DNA of 64,000 bases, from positions 13,403,353 to 13,467,352 of the forward strand of contig NC_051443.1 in assembly GCF_001649575.2 (NCBI RefSeq), given 5' to 3'. The translations under genes were made by a program, and so were the position numbers. The notes below the pieces were generated by a model. That model made no database searches, had not been told where the DNA came from, and was given only the letters and a program-made list of their open reading frames with translations. Shown here in pieces: positions 51,050 through 63,500 of the stretch (its first letter is position 1; each line of letters opens with the position of its first letter). The DNA comes from Kryptolebias marmoratus. Its lineage: Eukaryota > Chordata > Actinopteri > Cyprinodontiformes > Rivulidae.

Positions 51050-54000
51050 CTGCTGACCGAGAAGCTATCCACTCTTCTCAACAAACCGATGCATGTAAAT
51101 TAAACATAAATATGCCTACAACATATCGGGTCGTTTTACTCAAAACAAAATGACCCATTTGGTTAAAACATTTATAAAAGCATAATACTGTCCTTCGAAT
51201 GCTACATGTATTTTCATATTACAGACAAAGCTGAGGTATTATCACAGTTTTTGGCTGACAGCCTGCAGACTTCTGCGTGACCTTAGACAGCACCAGATGT
51301 AGCTCTGACATCTGACTCCTCCACATAACAGGACCTCATCAGTGAGTAGTCACCTCCCCCTCAGAAGCCAGGCAGATTAATTATCAAAATGGCCATTGCT
51401 TTGTACCAGTGAACAGATTAAAGCAATTTCCATAACTCACCCAGTTCTGTAAACATGGAATAACAGCTTTGTTGTCCCTGCAGGGAAAAGGTCTGAAAGC
51501 ACTTATGTGTTACACTGAAAGCAGATCTACATCCTCTTGCAGTGTAAAAATATAACTAAAGTGAGAAAAGTTAAAACAGGTTTACTTTAACCCTCTAATT
51601 TATTTTAAGATGAATTTGAAAATGAAGCAGAATATCATGACTTGAATTACTGTGTCTCCAGCACATTTGACAAAAAAAAAAAGCATCAATTTTAAAATAA
51701 ATAAATGAGAGAGCTGGTACTCAGCAAGAGCTTGTAATTATCCATACACTGATTAAAGTAGTTTTGATTATAAAGCAGTTCAGAACAAAGCTGGAAATGT
51801 GTTTATGTAGATCGAGGCTGATGATGTCTAATAGCTATCCAAATATTTAGCTGGGAGAATATCTACACAATGAATATTTTATCAAGCAAACAGGTGAAAC
51901 AACTCCCAATGACCTGATGCAAAACCCTGATAAAGTCTAATAATCCACAAAAATAATTGAAGGGGGTGTGAAAAAGTCAAAGTCTGGCACCACTGCCTGT
52001 AATATTGGGCGAAACTGCTGAGGAGCAATGTCTGACACTTTTTCCAAGCCAGATATTCTACAATCCTGGCCAGCGCTGTGTCTGAGTGTCTGTGTGTGTC
52101 TGTGTGTGTTGGAGTCCTGCCATCTTGTCCTGTCCAGGTGTATAATCAGCTTGATTATGTTTGAAGGCCCAACAGTGCTGCTCACAGTCGATAAAGAATG
52201 ACGACCTGAAACCAAACAGCCGCCTCTCAGAAGGCGTTTGCTCCGACCAGCTCCAGAAGCAAACTGGATTTATCATTTTTCACTTATTTATTAAAAAAAA
52301 AAAAAAAAAAAAAAATCTCAGCCATCGATCCATTTTTTATACAGCATCAAAAACAATATTGACCAATGCTAATAATTTTGATATCAATATTTGAGTCCTG
52401 GTTGATTTGTATAGCATGTAGCTTTGCAATGCATGAAAAAGAAGCATCTGTAGTTGACTCAATGAGTTATTGCTGATTATATATAGTTTATTTTTACTTC
52501 TGAACTAAAATTAAACAGATTTAAACATCTAATTATTTCATTGTCAATACATGTGTGCTTATGCTTACTGTGAGAAAGTGTAAAAAAGACTCAAATTAAA
52601 GAAACAAAGGTTTTGTTTTCAGCTTTATTTTCATTTTAAGGACATTGCTTGTAAGGAAAAAGAAATTCTTCCACAGAAATTTTTAATTTCCGGATTATTT
52701 TTATGCTTTATTTACACACCCAGGTTGCTCTGACGGTTGTTGGTTCCAGGTAAGTTACTGCAAAAACGGTGTGATCACATCATTTGATTTTAAAGACCAT
52801 AGAGACCATCTTTGGTTTATTATTAGTGCATCAATCACAAGTATTTTTTACTCAGTAATGATTTGGCAGCTGTTCTCAAAGGTGATCTAAACTTGTTTAA
52901 ACTGGCTAAACCTGCTTCACATAATGGATATGTTCACATCACAACCAATTCAACAACTTTTTCCCAGCTCATGCCAAATTGATGGCAATTTAATTAAATT
53001 TGTCCAGTAATCAAGGTAACAGACTACACCCCAGCTCATAATATAAGCTGGGATGTAAACATCTTATCAAGGGATTCCTAAACTACTCCCACAATAAAAA
53101 ATCAGGCAGCTTGAGTGTTTTATTTGTAGACTGACAGCACCCACATGAATAGGAAAACACAGAGTCATTAAAATCCATTAAAACCAGATGTTCTAACAGT
53201 CACCCTGTAAACACAAACACTGAATCCTAAACACAGACTAAAGTGTTCTTCTCCTGTCGCACTATCTAGGGAAATAAGAGAATCTTGGATCCGAGACAAG
53301 ACGAGAGGAACTTCGACACCTTGAGCCAACACTTGAAGTTAGCCGAATCGCACCGAAGTGTTGTAAAATGTTGGGCCTACTGATGTCACACCTCATGAGC
53401 TAAGTGACTCATTAGTGATGGAATCGTTAACTTGAGATCGAACTGAGGCACCCTGCCATCGTGAACCAATTAATTATTTATGAGGATGAGCTCAAAGGAC
53501 TTAAACTTGGATTTAAAGCTTAGTGTAGTGCTTTTTCTTGCTCTAATGAGCACTGAAAAGGTACAGAATCAATGTAAACCACTGTTGCTTAATGTCACTA
53601 TAATGTATTTTTACCAGCAGCAGCTTCTGTCCTTTTTTTAGATTTGATTTTCCAGCATTTTCTACCTTGGAGACACCCTACTGTGAACTGACACTTCACT
53701 CAAGAACAAGTGTTGCATTTAGTGGATCTTTAGCTGTGGGAATTCAAATTGAAGCACGATTTTCTTGCGGCTGCATCTGATCAAAACCACAACCTTTTGA
53801 CTAAATTCTAATGTTCTCCCCCCGCAGAGATATTTCATTTCAATCATCAAAAGATCCAAGAAGCCCAAATCTGTTAAGCAGAAATTACATGTTTAATTGG
53901 GGACAGCTCCTTAAACTGGACACCACGTACTTTAAAAACCTGATTCTCACAGGTCAATTAAACTTTAAAGGATACTGATTGGATGGCCGTCACCAGGAGG

Positions 54001-54298
54001 TTCTTATCTCACCTCCTGAAAGACAGAGAACATCATAAATATTACATCCATTTAGACCGCTGCGACTTTCTAAACCAGGCTGGTGCACAAGTCTTCAACT
54101 GTTTTTAAATGGATTCGGTTTACAAATAAATAAACGAACAAACCCCTAGTCTACAAATAAAATAAAAGGGTTAGCGTTTCATGAAGGACTGAATATTGCC
54201 CACCATCTTTCATGCCAGAGTTTTAAAGTAAGATACTCTTATGTTCAGAAATAAAGGAGTTTTTAGCTGTTTTGGTCAAACCTTGGAAATAAAGTTAT
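51050..54298. other. Non-coding flank, nothing recognised
   Basis: Holds a GT/CTGT-rich run at 52081-52111 and a long A-run at 52292-52315. A 3.2-kb stretch without convincing exons on either strand. Confidence 0.45.
52292..52315. repeat. Poly(A) run
   Basis: About 24 consecutive A. It could be the tail of an old retroinsertion, but no element body is recognisable next to it. Confidence 0.7.
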
Positions 54299-54330
54299 GT
54301 GAGATCTCACTCAATATAGTGAGATCTCAC
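54299..54330. repeat. Twin perfect palindrome GTGAGATCTCAC
   Basis: Two identical copies (54299-54310 and 54319-54330), each its own reverse complement, separated by TCAATATA. Together they can form a 12-bp stem with an 8-base loop. The pair abuts the inverted repeat copy that starts near 54330. Confidence 0.9.
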
Positions 54331-54500
54331 ACGATGTTAGTTGGAACATTTGTTGCGACTAACTCTCAGCTACTATCACATCACACTCGGCTGAATTAGA
54401 GATGTTATTGTGTTGATAGAGCTGCAGTGGCCAGTTTGAATTGGGGTTACTTCAAAAGTTAATCAGTTGTAGACGAACATCCAGTGACTATTTTTAAATG
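54330..54500 (-). repeat. Inverted copy of the 42.3-kb repeat family
   Basis: The reverse complement reads AGTCACTGGATGTTCGTCTA, then CAACTGATTAACTTTTGAAG, then CAATTCAAACTGGCCACTGC, and further along GATAGTAGCTGAGAG, matching the forward units at 42327-43075. Confidence 0.7.
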
Positions 54501-56230
54501 TTTTATTAACATAATAAGAAGATAATTTGCCTTCATCACAGCCACAGGAAAAAACATTATAACCCGCCTTTTGCTTTTTCTTGGCAACCGAAATTGTTAT
54601 TTTTCTTTATGCCCACAAGGATGTAAATTAGAAAAAAAAAAAAGTCTTGTTTTGTTTTCTTCCTGTGTCAGGTCCTCAAAAAGGTTTTTTGCTTAGTGCC
54701 AAACCAGATAAATTCAAGTCTATACTCAAAGATATGATCTTTGTGAAATCAAATATGACGATTTTATCGCATAAAAGTGCAAATATTCCAGGTAGTTTTA
54801 TTAAACTCAGCTAATATTGCTACAGCGAGGTGGTAATTATCAAGGCACCTTGTTACTGCGACATATTTCTGAGCTTTGGCTCAATCTGCAAATTAGAAAA
54901 ATGGCACATAATAAAGCAATAATGGTGAGCCTGAAGAGATAACCCTAAATGAGACACTCAAATCAATTTAAAACACAACTTGACAGCTCTGAGGTGACTC
55001 TTATTCATCTGTGAGCGTGTCTCTTGTCTCTTAATACGTTTCTCACAGTGGACATTTTGACATGTTGGAGCAGGAAAAGCACAGGTGTGACTAACAGTAA
55101 TGATCCACTCAGCGGCTCCTCTAAGCTGCAGAGCAACTGGGGACCTGATCTGGATTGTGCAGAGCAACTAATGCTATTTAATTTTTTTTTTTTTTTTTTT
55201 TACAGTTTCAGCATTTTAAAATTAAACCTTATGGGAAAAGTACAGTTCTAAGACAGCATTGTCTTAGCCCACTATTACATGGAAGTTCTGCTCAGACGTT
55301 TGCAGTGGTGCGTGCTCGTTTCTATGCCTCCTCTTTGCTCACGTGTGAAATATATAATCAAACCTGAATGCTGTCGCTCTTCCAAGGTGAGGGCGCTGCG
55401 TGTGGTGGTGGGTAAAGCTGCAGGGAGCCTTTTTTTTCTCTTTGGGGAGCTTTAACCTTGCTGCTCTGCTGAGGCAGCAGAGCAAATCTCAAGGAAGCCT
55501 TGCTGCTATATGACAGGGCTGAGCTGCAGTCGCTGAGGAGGTAGCGGGAGGTTGGAAACTAAAAAAGGCATATATGGAAGGGGCCGCAGTGTCGCTGTTA
55601 AAATACAAGGCAAAAAAGAGGGGGGGATGGGGCAGATGATGGGAGAGGAAGAGGTGACGTCACAGGTTACACTCTGTGCTGCACTGCAACTTTTGACTTT
55701 ATTTACCCAACTGTGGACAAGGAACACAGTGTATCCTCTTACCCTAAAACATTTGGATTTCATCCAGAGTAATTTATTCTTTTTTGTTCATTGCTCACAC
55801 ACACTCACACACACAAAAGCATGCAAACACACAGATGTAGTCCTGTCCGACTGCTTGACTGCAGCTGGCTGTTTTCTGTGCAGCCCGGTACTTCAGATCA
55901 CCATGGATTACTAATGGATTTTCCCTCCAGCCATGAAAATCTCTGGCTTTCAACGTTTAGGCGATTTGACTTTTTGAAGCCTTAAATAAACATTTCGACT
56001 CCTCTTGTACTCAGCCAGTCAGGACATTGCCATTGTTTTACTCTGGTGTTTTAAATTGATAATAGCATGAACATGCAGCAATGCACACAATGTGATTTAA
56101 AACTTACTTCTGAAATAGTTATTTATATATTTTTTATTTATCCTAAGACTAAGTTGTTGTTTTTTTAAACAAAACAAGTCTATCTTGTCTATCTGTCCAA
56201 AATTTTAGAGAAGTATATATCAAATCCAAT
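54501..56230. other. Non-coding flank, nothing recognised
   Basis: Contains a T-run at 55179-55201 and CA-rich stretches at 55796-55816. No gene seen on either strand. Confidence 0.45.
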
Positions 56231-56257
56231 CAAACACCATACATACTATATATACAC

Positions 56258-56284
56258 ACACACACACACACTCACACACACACA
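56258..56284. repeat. (CA)n microsatellite
   Basis: CA units interrupted by one CT. It lies just upstream of the LINE remnant. Confidence 0.85.
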
Positions 56285-56308
56285 TATATATCAATGTTGA
56301 TCTGCTAA

Positions 56309-57125
56309 GTGAATCTCTCAGGCAGCAGAAACCCAATGTGGAAGAGGACAAAGAGGAACCCTCATGGAAAAGATAAGCCCCTGCACGGCATGTACCACTG
56401 GCAGATTGAGGAAGTTGCTGATATCAACAAATCCTACCAGTGGCTAAAAAGGGCTGGACTGAAGGACAGCACAGAGGCTCTAATCATGGCAGCACAAGAG
56501 CAATAGAGGCCGGGGTTAATCATACCAGGCAGGACCCAGGATGCAGGCTGTGTAAAGATGCCCCTGAGACAGTCCAGCACATAATAGCAGGATGTGAGAT
56601 ACAGGTAGGCAAAGCATACATGGAACACCATAACCAAGTGTCTGGAATAGTATACAGGAACAACTGTCCTGAGTATGGACTGGAAATCCCACAGTCAAAG
56701 TGGGAGACTCCCCCTAAGGTGGGGGAGAATAGCAGGGCTGAGATACTGTGGGACTTCCAGATCCAGACTGACAAACAGGTGATGGCTAACCAACCGGGCA
56801 TTGTGGTGATAGATAAGATACAGAAGAAAGCAGTGATGATAGATGTAGCAGTCCCAAGCAACTGTAACATCAGGAAGGAGGAGCACAAAAAGCTTGAGAG
56901 ATACCAAGGGTTGAAAGAGGAAATAGAGAAGCTGCGGAAAGTCAAGGCCTCAGTGGTGCCAGTGGTCACCAGAGCACTCGGTGCTGTGACCCCCCAAACT
57001 GGATCTGTGGCTCCAACAGATCCCAGGAACAACCTCAGAGATCTCCTTCCAGAAGAGTGCAGTGTAGGAACAGCTAAGATACTGAATAGAACCCTCAAGC
57101 TCTCAGGCCTTGAGGGTTCTACACG
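56309..57125 (+). pseudogene. Broken 3' end of an R2/R4-type LINE (restriction-like endonuclease part)
   Basis: The first frame (56309-56506) carries PLHGMYHWQIEEVADINKSY and DSTEALIMAAQEQ. The second frame (from about 56505 to 57125) continues with IEAGVNHTRQDPGCRLCKDA, PETVQHIIAGC and ILWDFQIQTDKQVMANQP. C-x2-C-x8-H-x4-C followed by a P(D)...D-V pattern is typical of site-specific LINEs with a restriction-like endonuclease. A small deletion near 56500 shifts the frame, and the first catalytic-type aspartate reads as glycine (QPGIVV). The copy is therefore dead. The R4/Dong or related clade is inferred. Confidence 0.8.
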
Positions 57126-57229
57126 CACACATACACACAATATATGCATATATCAAATCAAACATATATCAATTCAAATAGATGTTGGCAACAAACCTTT
57201 TCCTTTCACTTTTAAAGAATAGTTCAGAT

Positions 57230-59877
57230 TATGAAGTGGGGTTCTGTGGAAAAGTAATGAACTACTATTATCTTACCTGTTGCAGATAGCTCTTTGAACA
57301 GCCTCAGTTTGGAGAAACAGAGTTTAATTGACAAGCCTTTGACTTGTCTGAGTCTGAGCTGACCATAGTCCAAAGTAGATTGTTGCCATTTTAAAATAAT
57401 TCCATTGTCAAACATTTCAAGCAAAGACTAGTTTATAAACTTTTATGTGGCTGTCAGTTCAGCATTACACAGTTATTCTGGCAAAAAATATATAGAATTC
57501 CTGCAAGAAGATCCCCAGGCATATGTCGTACAACCAGCAGCTGCTGCCACTTTTTTACACTTGCAAATATTCAGAGAATTTGATCTAAATAAATCTGAAA
57601 TGCAAAATTGACAGTGATGTAAAGGTTTGTACTTCAGGACTATTTAGTCAAAAACATATCAGTAAATAGGAGAATGCTAGAAGTAACTCTTTCAGTCTAG
57701 AACGAATACATGTTAACTTTTTATTATTGTTATTTTTGGTTCTGTAACTGAAAATTGTTTCCAAAGATTCAGAGGTGAAAAGCACTGTGACGATACATAG
57801 AACAGAGATTCTATCACCTAATACTATAGATATAAGTGCACTGGCAAAAGTACTTAAAAAAAATCATTCTTAAAGTGGGTATGTGTAGATAGTGTTGGTT
57901 ATCTTTAAATGATGTTTTCTATTACTTAAAAAAAAAACACTTAGCAGGATTTTTATCTTGTTGAATAAAATAGTGAGTTTCTTGTCTGGTATTCATCTTA
58001 ATAAAACATTAGGTCAATAAACAATCCTTCTTTATTTGAACCCAGCAACTAAATGGCTTTGAAGTCTATATGCAGATAAACACACACTAACACACACACA
58101 CACTAGTCAAACACTTTGTTCAGCAAGGCTTTGGCGGCTCACTCCACGATGACTGTTCTGAAAGACGCTCCCCATCAAGGGATCAACCGACGTCAGTAAA
58201 TCCATTACTAAAAATACTTACCAATCCTTTGGGATTACTACGCTTAGCAAGTGGACATTGTGCATGGCGCAAATCTGGAATTAGGCAGTGAAAGGCTGTC
58301 AGTGGTCCATCAACACCTGATACACTGTGCAGGCATATGTTCTCCCTGGGCAAAGGTGCCTGAAACTGTGAAAACAGATCTGACCTGAGCCCTGCAGGTG
58401 CACTGAATTTTTGTTGCTTAGAAGCTTTATTCACTGTGCGCCTCAGTACTACATTGTGGAATTAAAAAGTCCTGTTTGGCGTGAAACAAACATTAACGTG
58501 CCTTTTATCTAAAGCTCTTGTATGTGATTAGATAACCTTTTCTGAAGCAGGGACTGGAAGGCAACGATGAAAGAAGTTTTAAGGATTTCTCCTCCAAAAC
58601 TTTTTGGAATGATCAGCCCTGAAATCAGTCCTCAAGCTAATTATACCCAGGTGTTTGTTTGCTCTGTTAAACTCTGGGTGGCATCCAGTTCGGGCTGGCA
58701 GCCCGGTGAAGTATTAGAGCTGACTGTATCCTGCTGTGTGTTACTTCCACAGTGAATTATACCTGCAGGTTACTCTTTTCTCTCTCTATCTGCATAACAA
58801 TAATGCCAGCATGAATTCTCAGTAATTTCAGCATTTTTTTTTTCATTCATTTACCCATTTTTTGTTTGCAACTGAGATATTTATCCAAAACAACCAGGCA
58901 GAAGTCATCCAGTGTCATTTTGTACAAATGGTTTAAAAATGACTCCCAACACAAACCGGTTTCTGATGTGCATGATAAATGACCAGCGAGGCCAGATTAA
59001 AAGCCATGATTATGACTGAGACATTTATGAGATAAGGGGTTTAAACTGCTTTGACCTAACCTTAATGCTTGGAAGAATAAAAAATACAACTATTTCTTTA
59101 GGCTTTATCAGCTATTGGATTTGAATCTGAATTGGTTTTGAAATTAATTTGGAATTATATGACTGGGACTTTCATTTTGTATACTGCCTTCAGGTGACTT
59201 TTGTTGTGAATTGGTGCTATATAAACTGAACTGAATTCAATCCAATATGAGTTCTTCTTTCTGGTTGTTCTCCATCACTTCCTCTTTTCCTGTGATGTCA
59301 AAATACTTCTATCCTCCATTTTATGTCACCACTTTCATCCAATAAATAATTTTCTTCTGCAGAGATAAAGAGAATGATTCATATCAACCCCTAGTCTTTA
59401 TCCTTTAAGGGCTGGTAATTCTTTCACTCTGCCTTTTAAATTGTCTTGTGGAGAATCTTCTTCCTACTCATCACAGCCTCATCTCCTTCAGTTAAAAGTT
59501 TAAGCTCAACCTCTGACAGAAAAAGGGAAACACAAATCTTCTCGTCTGTAACCCAGCTCAACCATCTCCTAACTGCTCTGCAGCCACAATAATTTGGATG
59601 CATCATATACCAAATATCATTTTCCTCCAAAATATTGTCCCACATTGAAATACATCCTAAACTTAATGATTGCTGGTTGTTTTCCGGATGTTTCTGAGGT
59701 TAGATTTAGTATCTTTTATAGTTTTGGATTGTTTGGGGGAAAACATCTGTGTCAGAGGTTTTATTATTATTATTATTGTTATTAATTTTATTCTTAAGCA
59801 TTTTTTACACAAACAAGAAATTACTACCAGAATGTAAATGCCAGAAAATTCAGTAATGCTACAAATCTTAGGTACTC
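57230..59877. other. Non-coding flank, nothing recognised
   Basis: Has a (CA)n run at 58080-58102 and (TTA)n at 59760-59778. No exon or RNA gene recognised on either strand. Confidence 0.45.
59760..59778. repeat. (TTA)n microsatellite
   Basis: About six ATT/TTA units. Confidence 0.8.
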
Positions 59878-60115
59878 TTTTGTCTTACAATAAGAAGGTC
59901 GTAGATTTGAATGTCTGTGTTTCTGTATGGAGTTTGTATGTTTGGTTTTTTTTTTTTTCAGTTTCCCCTGACTCTAAAACCCACCATATTAGGATAATTG
60001 TCAATTCTAAACTGACCTTAGGTGTGAATGTGTGTGTCCTTGAAGCAGACTGCCGATCGATCCAGGATGAACCTATCGCTGCCATGCAACTCAGAGATGA
60101 TCTACAACCTTAATG
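59878..60115 (+). repeat. Old diverged copy of the 50.6-kb SINE-like repeat
   Basis: Matches the repeat at 50598-50945 in order: ATAAGAAGGTCGTAGATTTG, TATGGAGTTTGTATG, CCATATTAGGATAATTGTCA, TTCTAAACTGACCTTAGGTG and GATCCAGGATGAACC. Many substitutions and a T-run insertion show it is much older. Confidence 0.65.
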
Positions 60116-60138
60116 TGCTGATCAGTGACTGATGTGAC

Positions 60139-60598
60139 TGTCAGGATTTGGGGTTTTCGATTCACGTTTCAGTTTGAGTTTATTGTTTATTTTATTCAGT
60201 TATCTTTGTTTAGTCTTGTCTTAGTTCAGGTGTTGTTCCTCGTGTCTTTGTTTCCTGTCATCATTCACTTCTCCTCAGTCAGTATCTTGTTTTCCTGCCA
60301 CGCCCATCTTCACCTGATCCTAGTTGTAATCATCTCACCTGTGCCCACTTCCCCTAATTACCCTCTGTTTTAAAACCTGGTCATTTCCTCCACTGACTGC
60401 TGGTTTATTGTCGCTTCATGTGCTATCTGGTTTGATGCTTGTCTTGCCTCCTGCTTTGCTTGTGTTTTGGTTATGTTTAGTTTTGCTGCCTCGTCAGCCT
60501 TTGTTTGTGGTTATCTTTTATTGTAATAAATTAGTTCTTTTCTGAAGAGAGTCTGCGCTCTGGGTTCACTTCTCTCTCCTGCCAACCTGATACTGACA
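60139..60598 (+). mobile_element. LTR-like or TIR element, TG...CA, about 460 bp
   Basis: Begins TGTCAGGATTTGGGG and ends CCTGATACTGACA. The outermost six bases are inverted repeats (TGTCAG/CTGACA). It contains AATAAA near 60523 followed by TCTGAAGAGAGTCTGCGCTC, as in an R/U5 region of a solo LTR. I recognise the block as repeated in fish genomes. No target-site duplication is evident, so the class is open (solo LTR or short DNA element). Confidence 0.5.
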
Positions 60599-63500
60599 TT
60601 CCAGTTATCACGGAAAAAAATTAAACTTTTTATTTTATAAGCTGATATAAATAAATGTATTAACCTCTTATCTTGAGATGAGATAAAATAACTTGATATC
60701 TTGAGATAACAAGAGAAGTCATGGAAACACATTTTAAAGTGTATCCTCTCTTGGGTTGTTTATCTTTGTCTAGTCTGGACAAATCAAAATTTTGAAAAAT
60801 GATGAAGCAGCCTGACCCACCCAATATAACATTATGTACCAGAATCCAAAACTTTTTCTGTCTGTCTCACTTCTTCTTGATCATGTCACCACGGAACTGT
60901 AATTGTGAGCTGAAAAGGTTAATAAACTGAGAGGAAACTGTCAGAAAAAACAAAAAGTTACAATTAGTTTGGGAGAATTTTTGTATTTCAATATGTGGAC
61001 TTTCTCACCCCTTTTTTGTGGAGCATTTCAGTCATTTTGCATGGAAACAAAAAAAAAAATCTGTTTTCCATTTAGTGTAGACAGAAATATAGCTGAGATG
61101 ACTTTGTTAGCCCTAAATACATCTATCTACACATTTCTAATTTCAGGTTGTTTTCTTTAATTTTTTACAAATTTGTGTTACATTTTCAGCTGATTTGGTT
61201 CTTGGCCTTAATAATCACTTTATTGGTTTTCTCAAGTTGTCCAAATATCACTTTTGCTACTCTGATGCTTTTAGCATGCTGTAAGGGTTGTTCAAATAAT
61301 AAACAGAAAATACAAGTTTTCCAGCCTCCCTTTTACTTTTTACTCCAATAGATGCGTGCTTTCTTTTCTCAGCTCTGCCCTTTACCCATTTCTCTTGATC
61401 TCCAGCCTCTTAAAAGGGCAGCGTCACAAGACCTAATGAGCCTCAAGATTGATGGATTCTTTTCAGCTGTGTTGATAACACATAGATACTATCATTCATC
61501 ATATCAGCTTAAAGGTTAAGTGCAGCTGTAGCCTTGTAGCTGGGTAATCTGTAAAGGTTAAAAAAATAGCTCATTTAGAGTATGCGGGTCTTCGGTAATG
61601 CCTACAATAACATTAACCCCACTGACACAAAACTGGTTTATTTATATGATTGATGCAGTCTCGCCCTACTTATCATATTCTGCTGCAACAAGAAAAACAA
61701 ATGGGGTTGGTTTTTTTTCATTACATTTGTATTTTAACCAATAAAAGACCATGTCCTATCACCCTCATCATCTCTTTGGTTGATAACGCTCTTTGTTTGT
61801 TCAAGTCCGTTTGCTGATTAAGTAAGCCCTGGTCCTCGTCCAACGCATCACCCATTATCCATCAGCTTCATGATACCCTGCTAGACACTGTTGGAGGCAG
61901 ACCAAAGCCCACAATCCTATTACAACACTACCATCCTCCCAGCCCCAATCAAGGTTTAATTAAAGTCGTTGGTCCTGGGAAAAGAGTATAAAGAGGACGA
62001 GTGAATCAGCAGTTGTGAGTCAGCCATTAAGCTATATTTTTAATGTCTGATCAGCAATTCATAACTTATACATTAAAAATAAACTTTATACTTCACACAA
62101 AAGTTGCATTCTAAGTCTTGACTGGAATGAAAATGTGAGTTGTAGACAAAATACCTCCATCAAAACTGACTATATAATGTATGACTTGGAGAAAAGAAAG
62201 CAGGTCCAAGGGGGCACTGTAACACAATGCTGCCATCCTTTGTGGTGCAGGCATTGCCCGGCAAAGCAGGGGTACATAATGTTTCACGTCCAGATGAGAT
62301 ATTGACTGTAAGAAGAGATGACTGGATGTAATCTCAGACACACAATGCAATTTCAGAAGAGGCCAATGAGGCCATCAGAAGAATCAAGGACACATTTTAC
62401 AATGCTAGAAGCAGGATATTAGCTCATTATCTGGATATTCTGTATGATAATATAAAGCAACATTAAATTTATCTGCAATTATCTTAAATTTGCAACCTAA
62501 ACTACAAAATGCAGCAAATAAAAGTAAAGCATTTGAATAGAAATCTTGAAAATATGATTTTTTTCATGGTTCTCATCATACATTCTTGGTCAATATCAGC
62601 ATCTCTTACCATCACAATGAATGTTATGCAATGTTCTTTTTTTTGGTGTTTTTTTTTTTTCTTTCTGTCCCTCCCAGCTTTGTGGAGGGGAAACAGTTGG
62701 TGTTCCAGCTAATCCAACCCAAATCAGCTGAGAGACAAAACGCATTAAAAAAAATTAAGGAATGTCTGTTTCAATTACGATAACATTTGGATCATTACAT
62801 CATAATCCGCATCGTAACAGATGAATAAAAAGCAATCTGAGCTAATGCCCTCTCTTGTGATGCACACACAGCCAGCTGTGGCTGCTGTGTGTAGCCATGA
62901 AAAGATCAATTGCACCAGTATGGGTAAGTCATGCCCCTGTGTGGAAAAAAGCACCTGCAGTGGCTGCCATGCTCCGAACAGAAAGGCTTGGATACCATGG
63001 CCTTCCCCAAAGTGTTGCCTCACAGTTGGAAGCATAACATTGTCCTAAACATCTTAAAGCATTAAGATTGTATCATTGGAGATAAGGGGGAGTAGCTCAA
63101 ATCCTGAACGAAACATCTGAATTCAACAATTAAGAAGTATGGAAATACGTTTGTGCATATGGTGTATCCTAAATGTTGTTTTCTGCACAACCCTGCCATT
63201 GTTAATTGCCTAAAGCTTATTTTTGGTCCCTTTCAACCAATCCCCATCCTTCATTTGTTTTTCCTTTTCTTAGTCTTAGTTTATGTTATTCTGTATTCAC
63301 GAGATGTTTAATCAAAACAATCATGAGCATCTTGATTACATTAAACTGTCAGTCAAAAACAATCCTTGAAGACACTATTTTGATTTACTAAAGTTTGTAG
63401 GTTAGTGAAAAATGTTTCAGAAGAGCAGAACAGTTGATTATGTCTTGAAAGAAGGTCTTAATGGAGTTTTCAGATACTTTTAACCATTTGAATGATGCAG

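Noticed and set aside
56520..57149. 209-residue minus-strand frame
   Set aside because: Antisense shadow of the LINE remnant, which has clear motifs on the plus strand.
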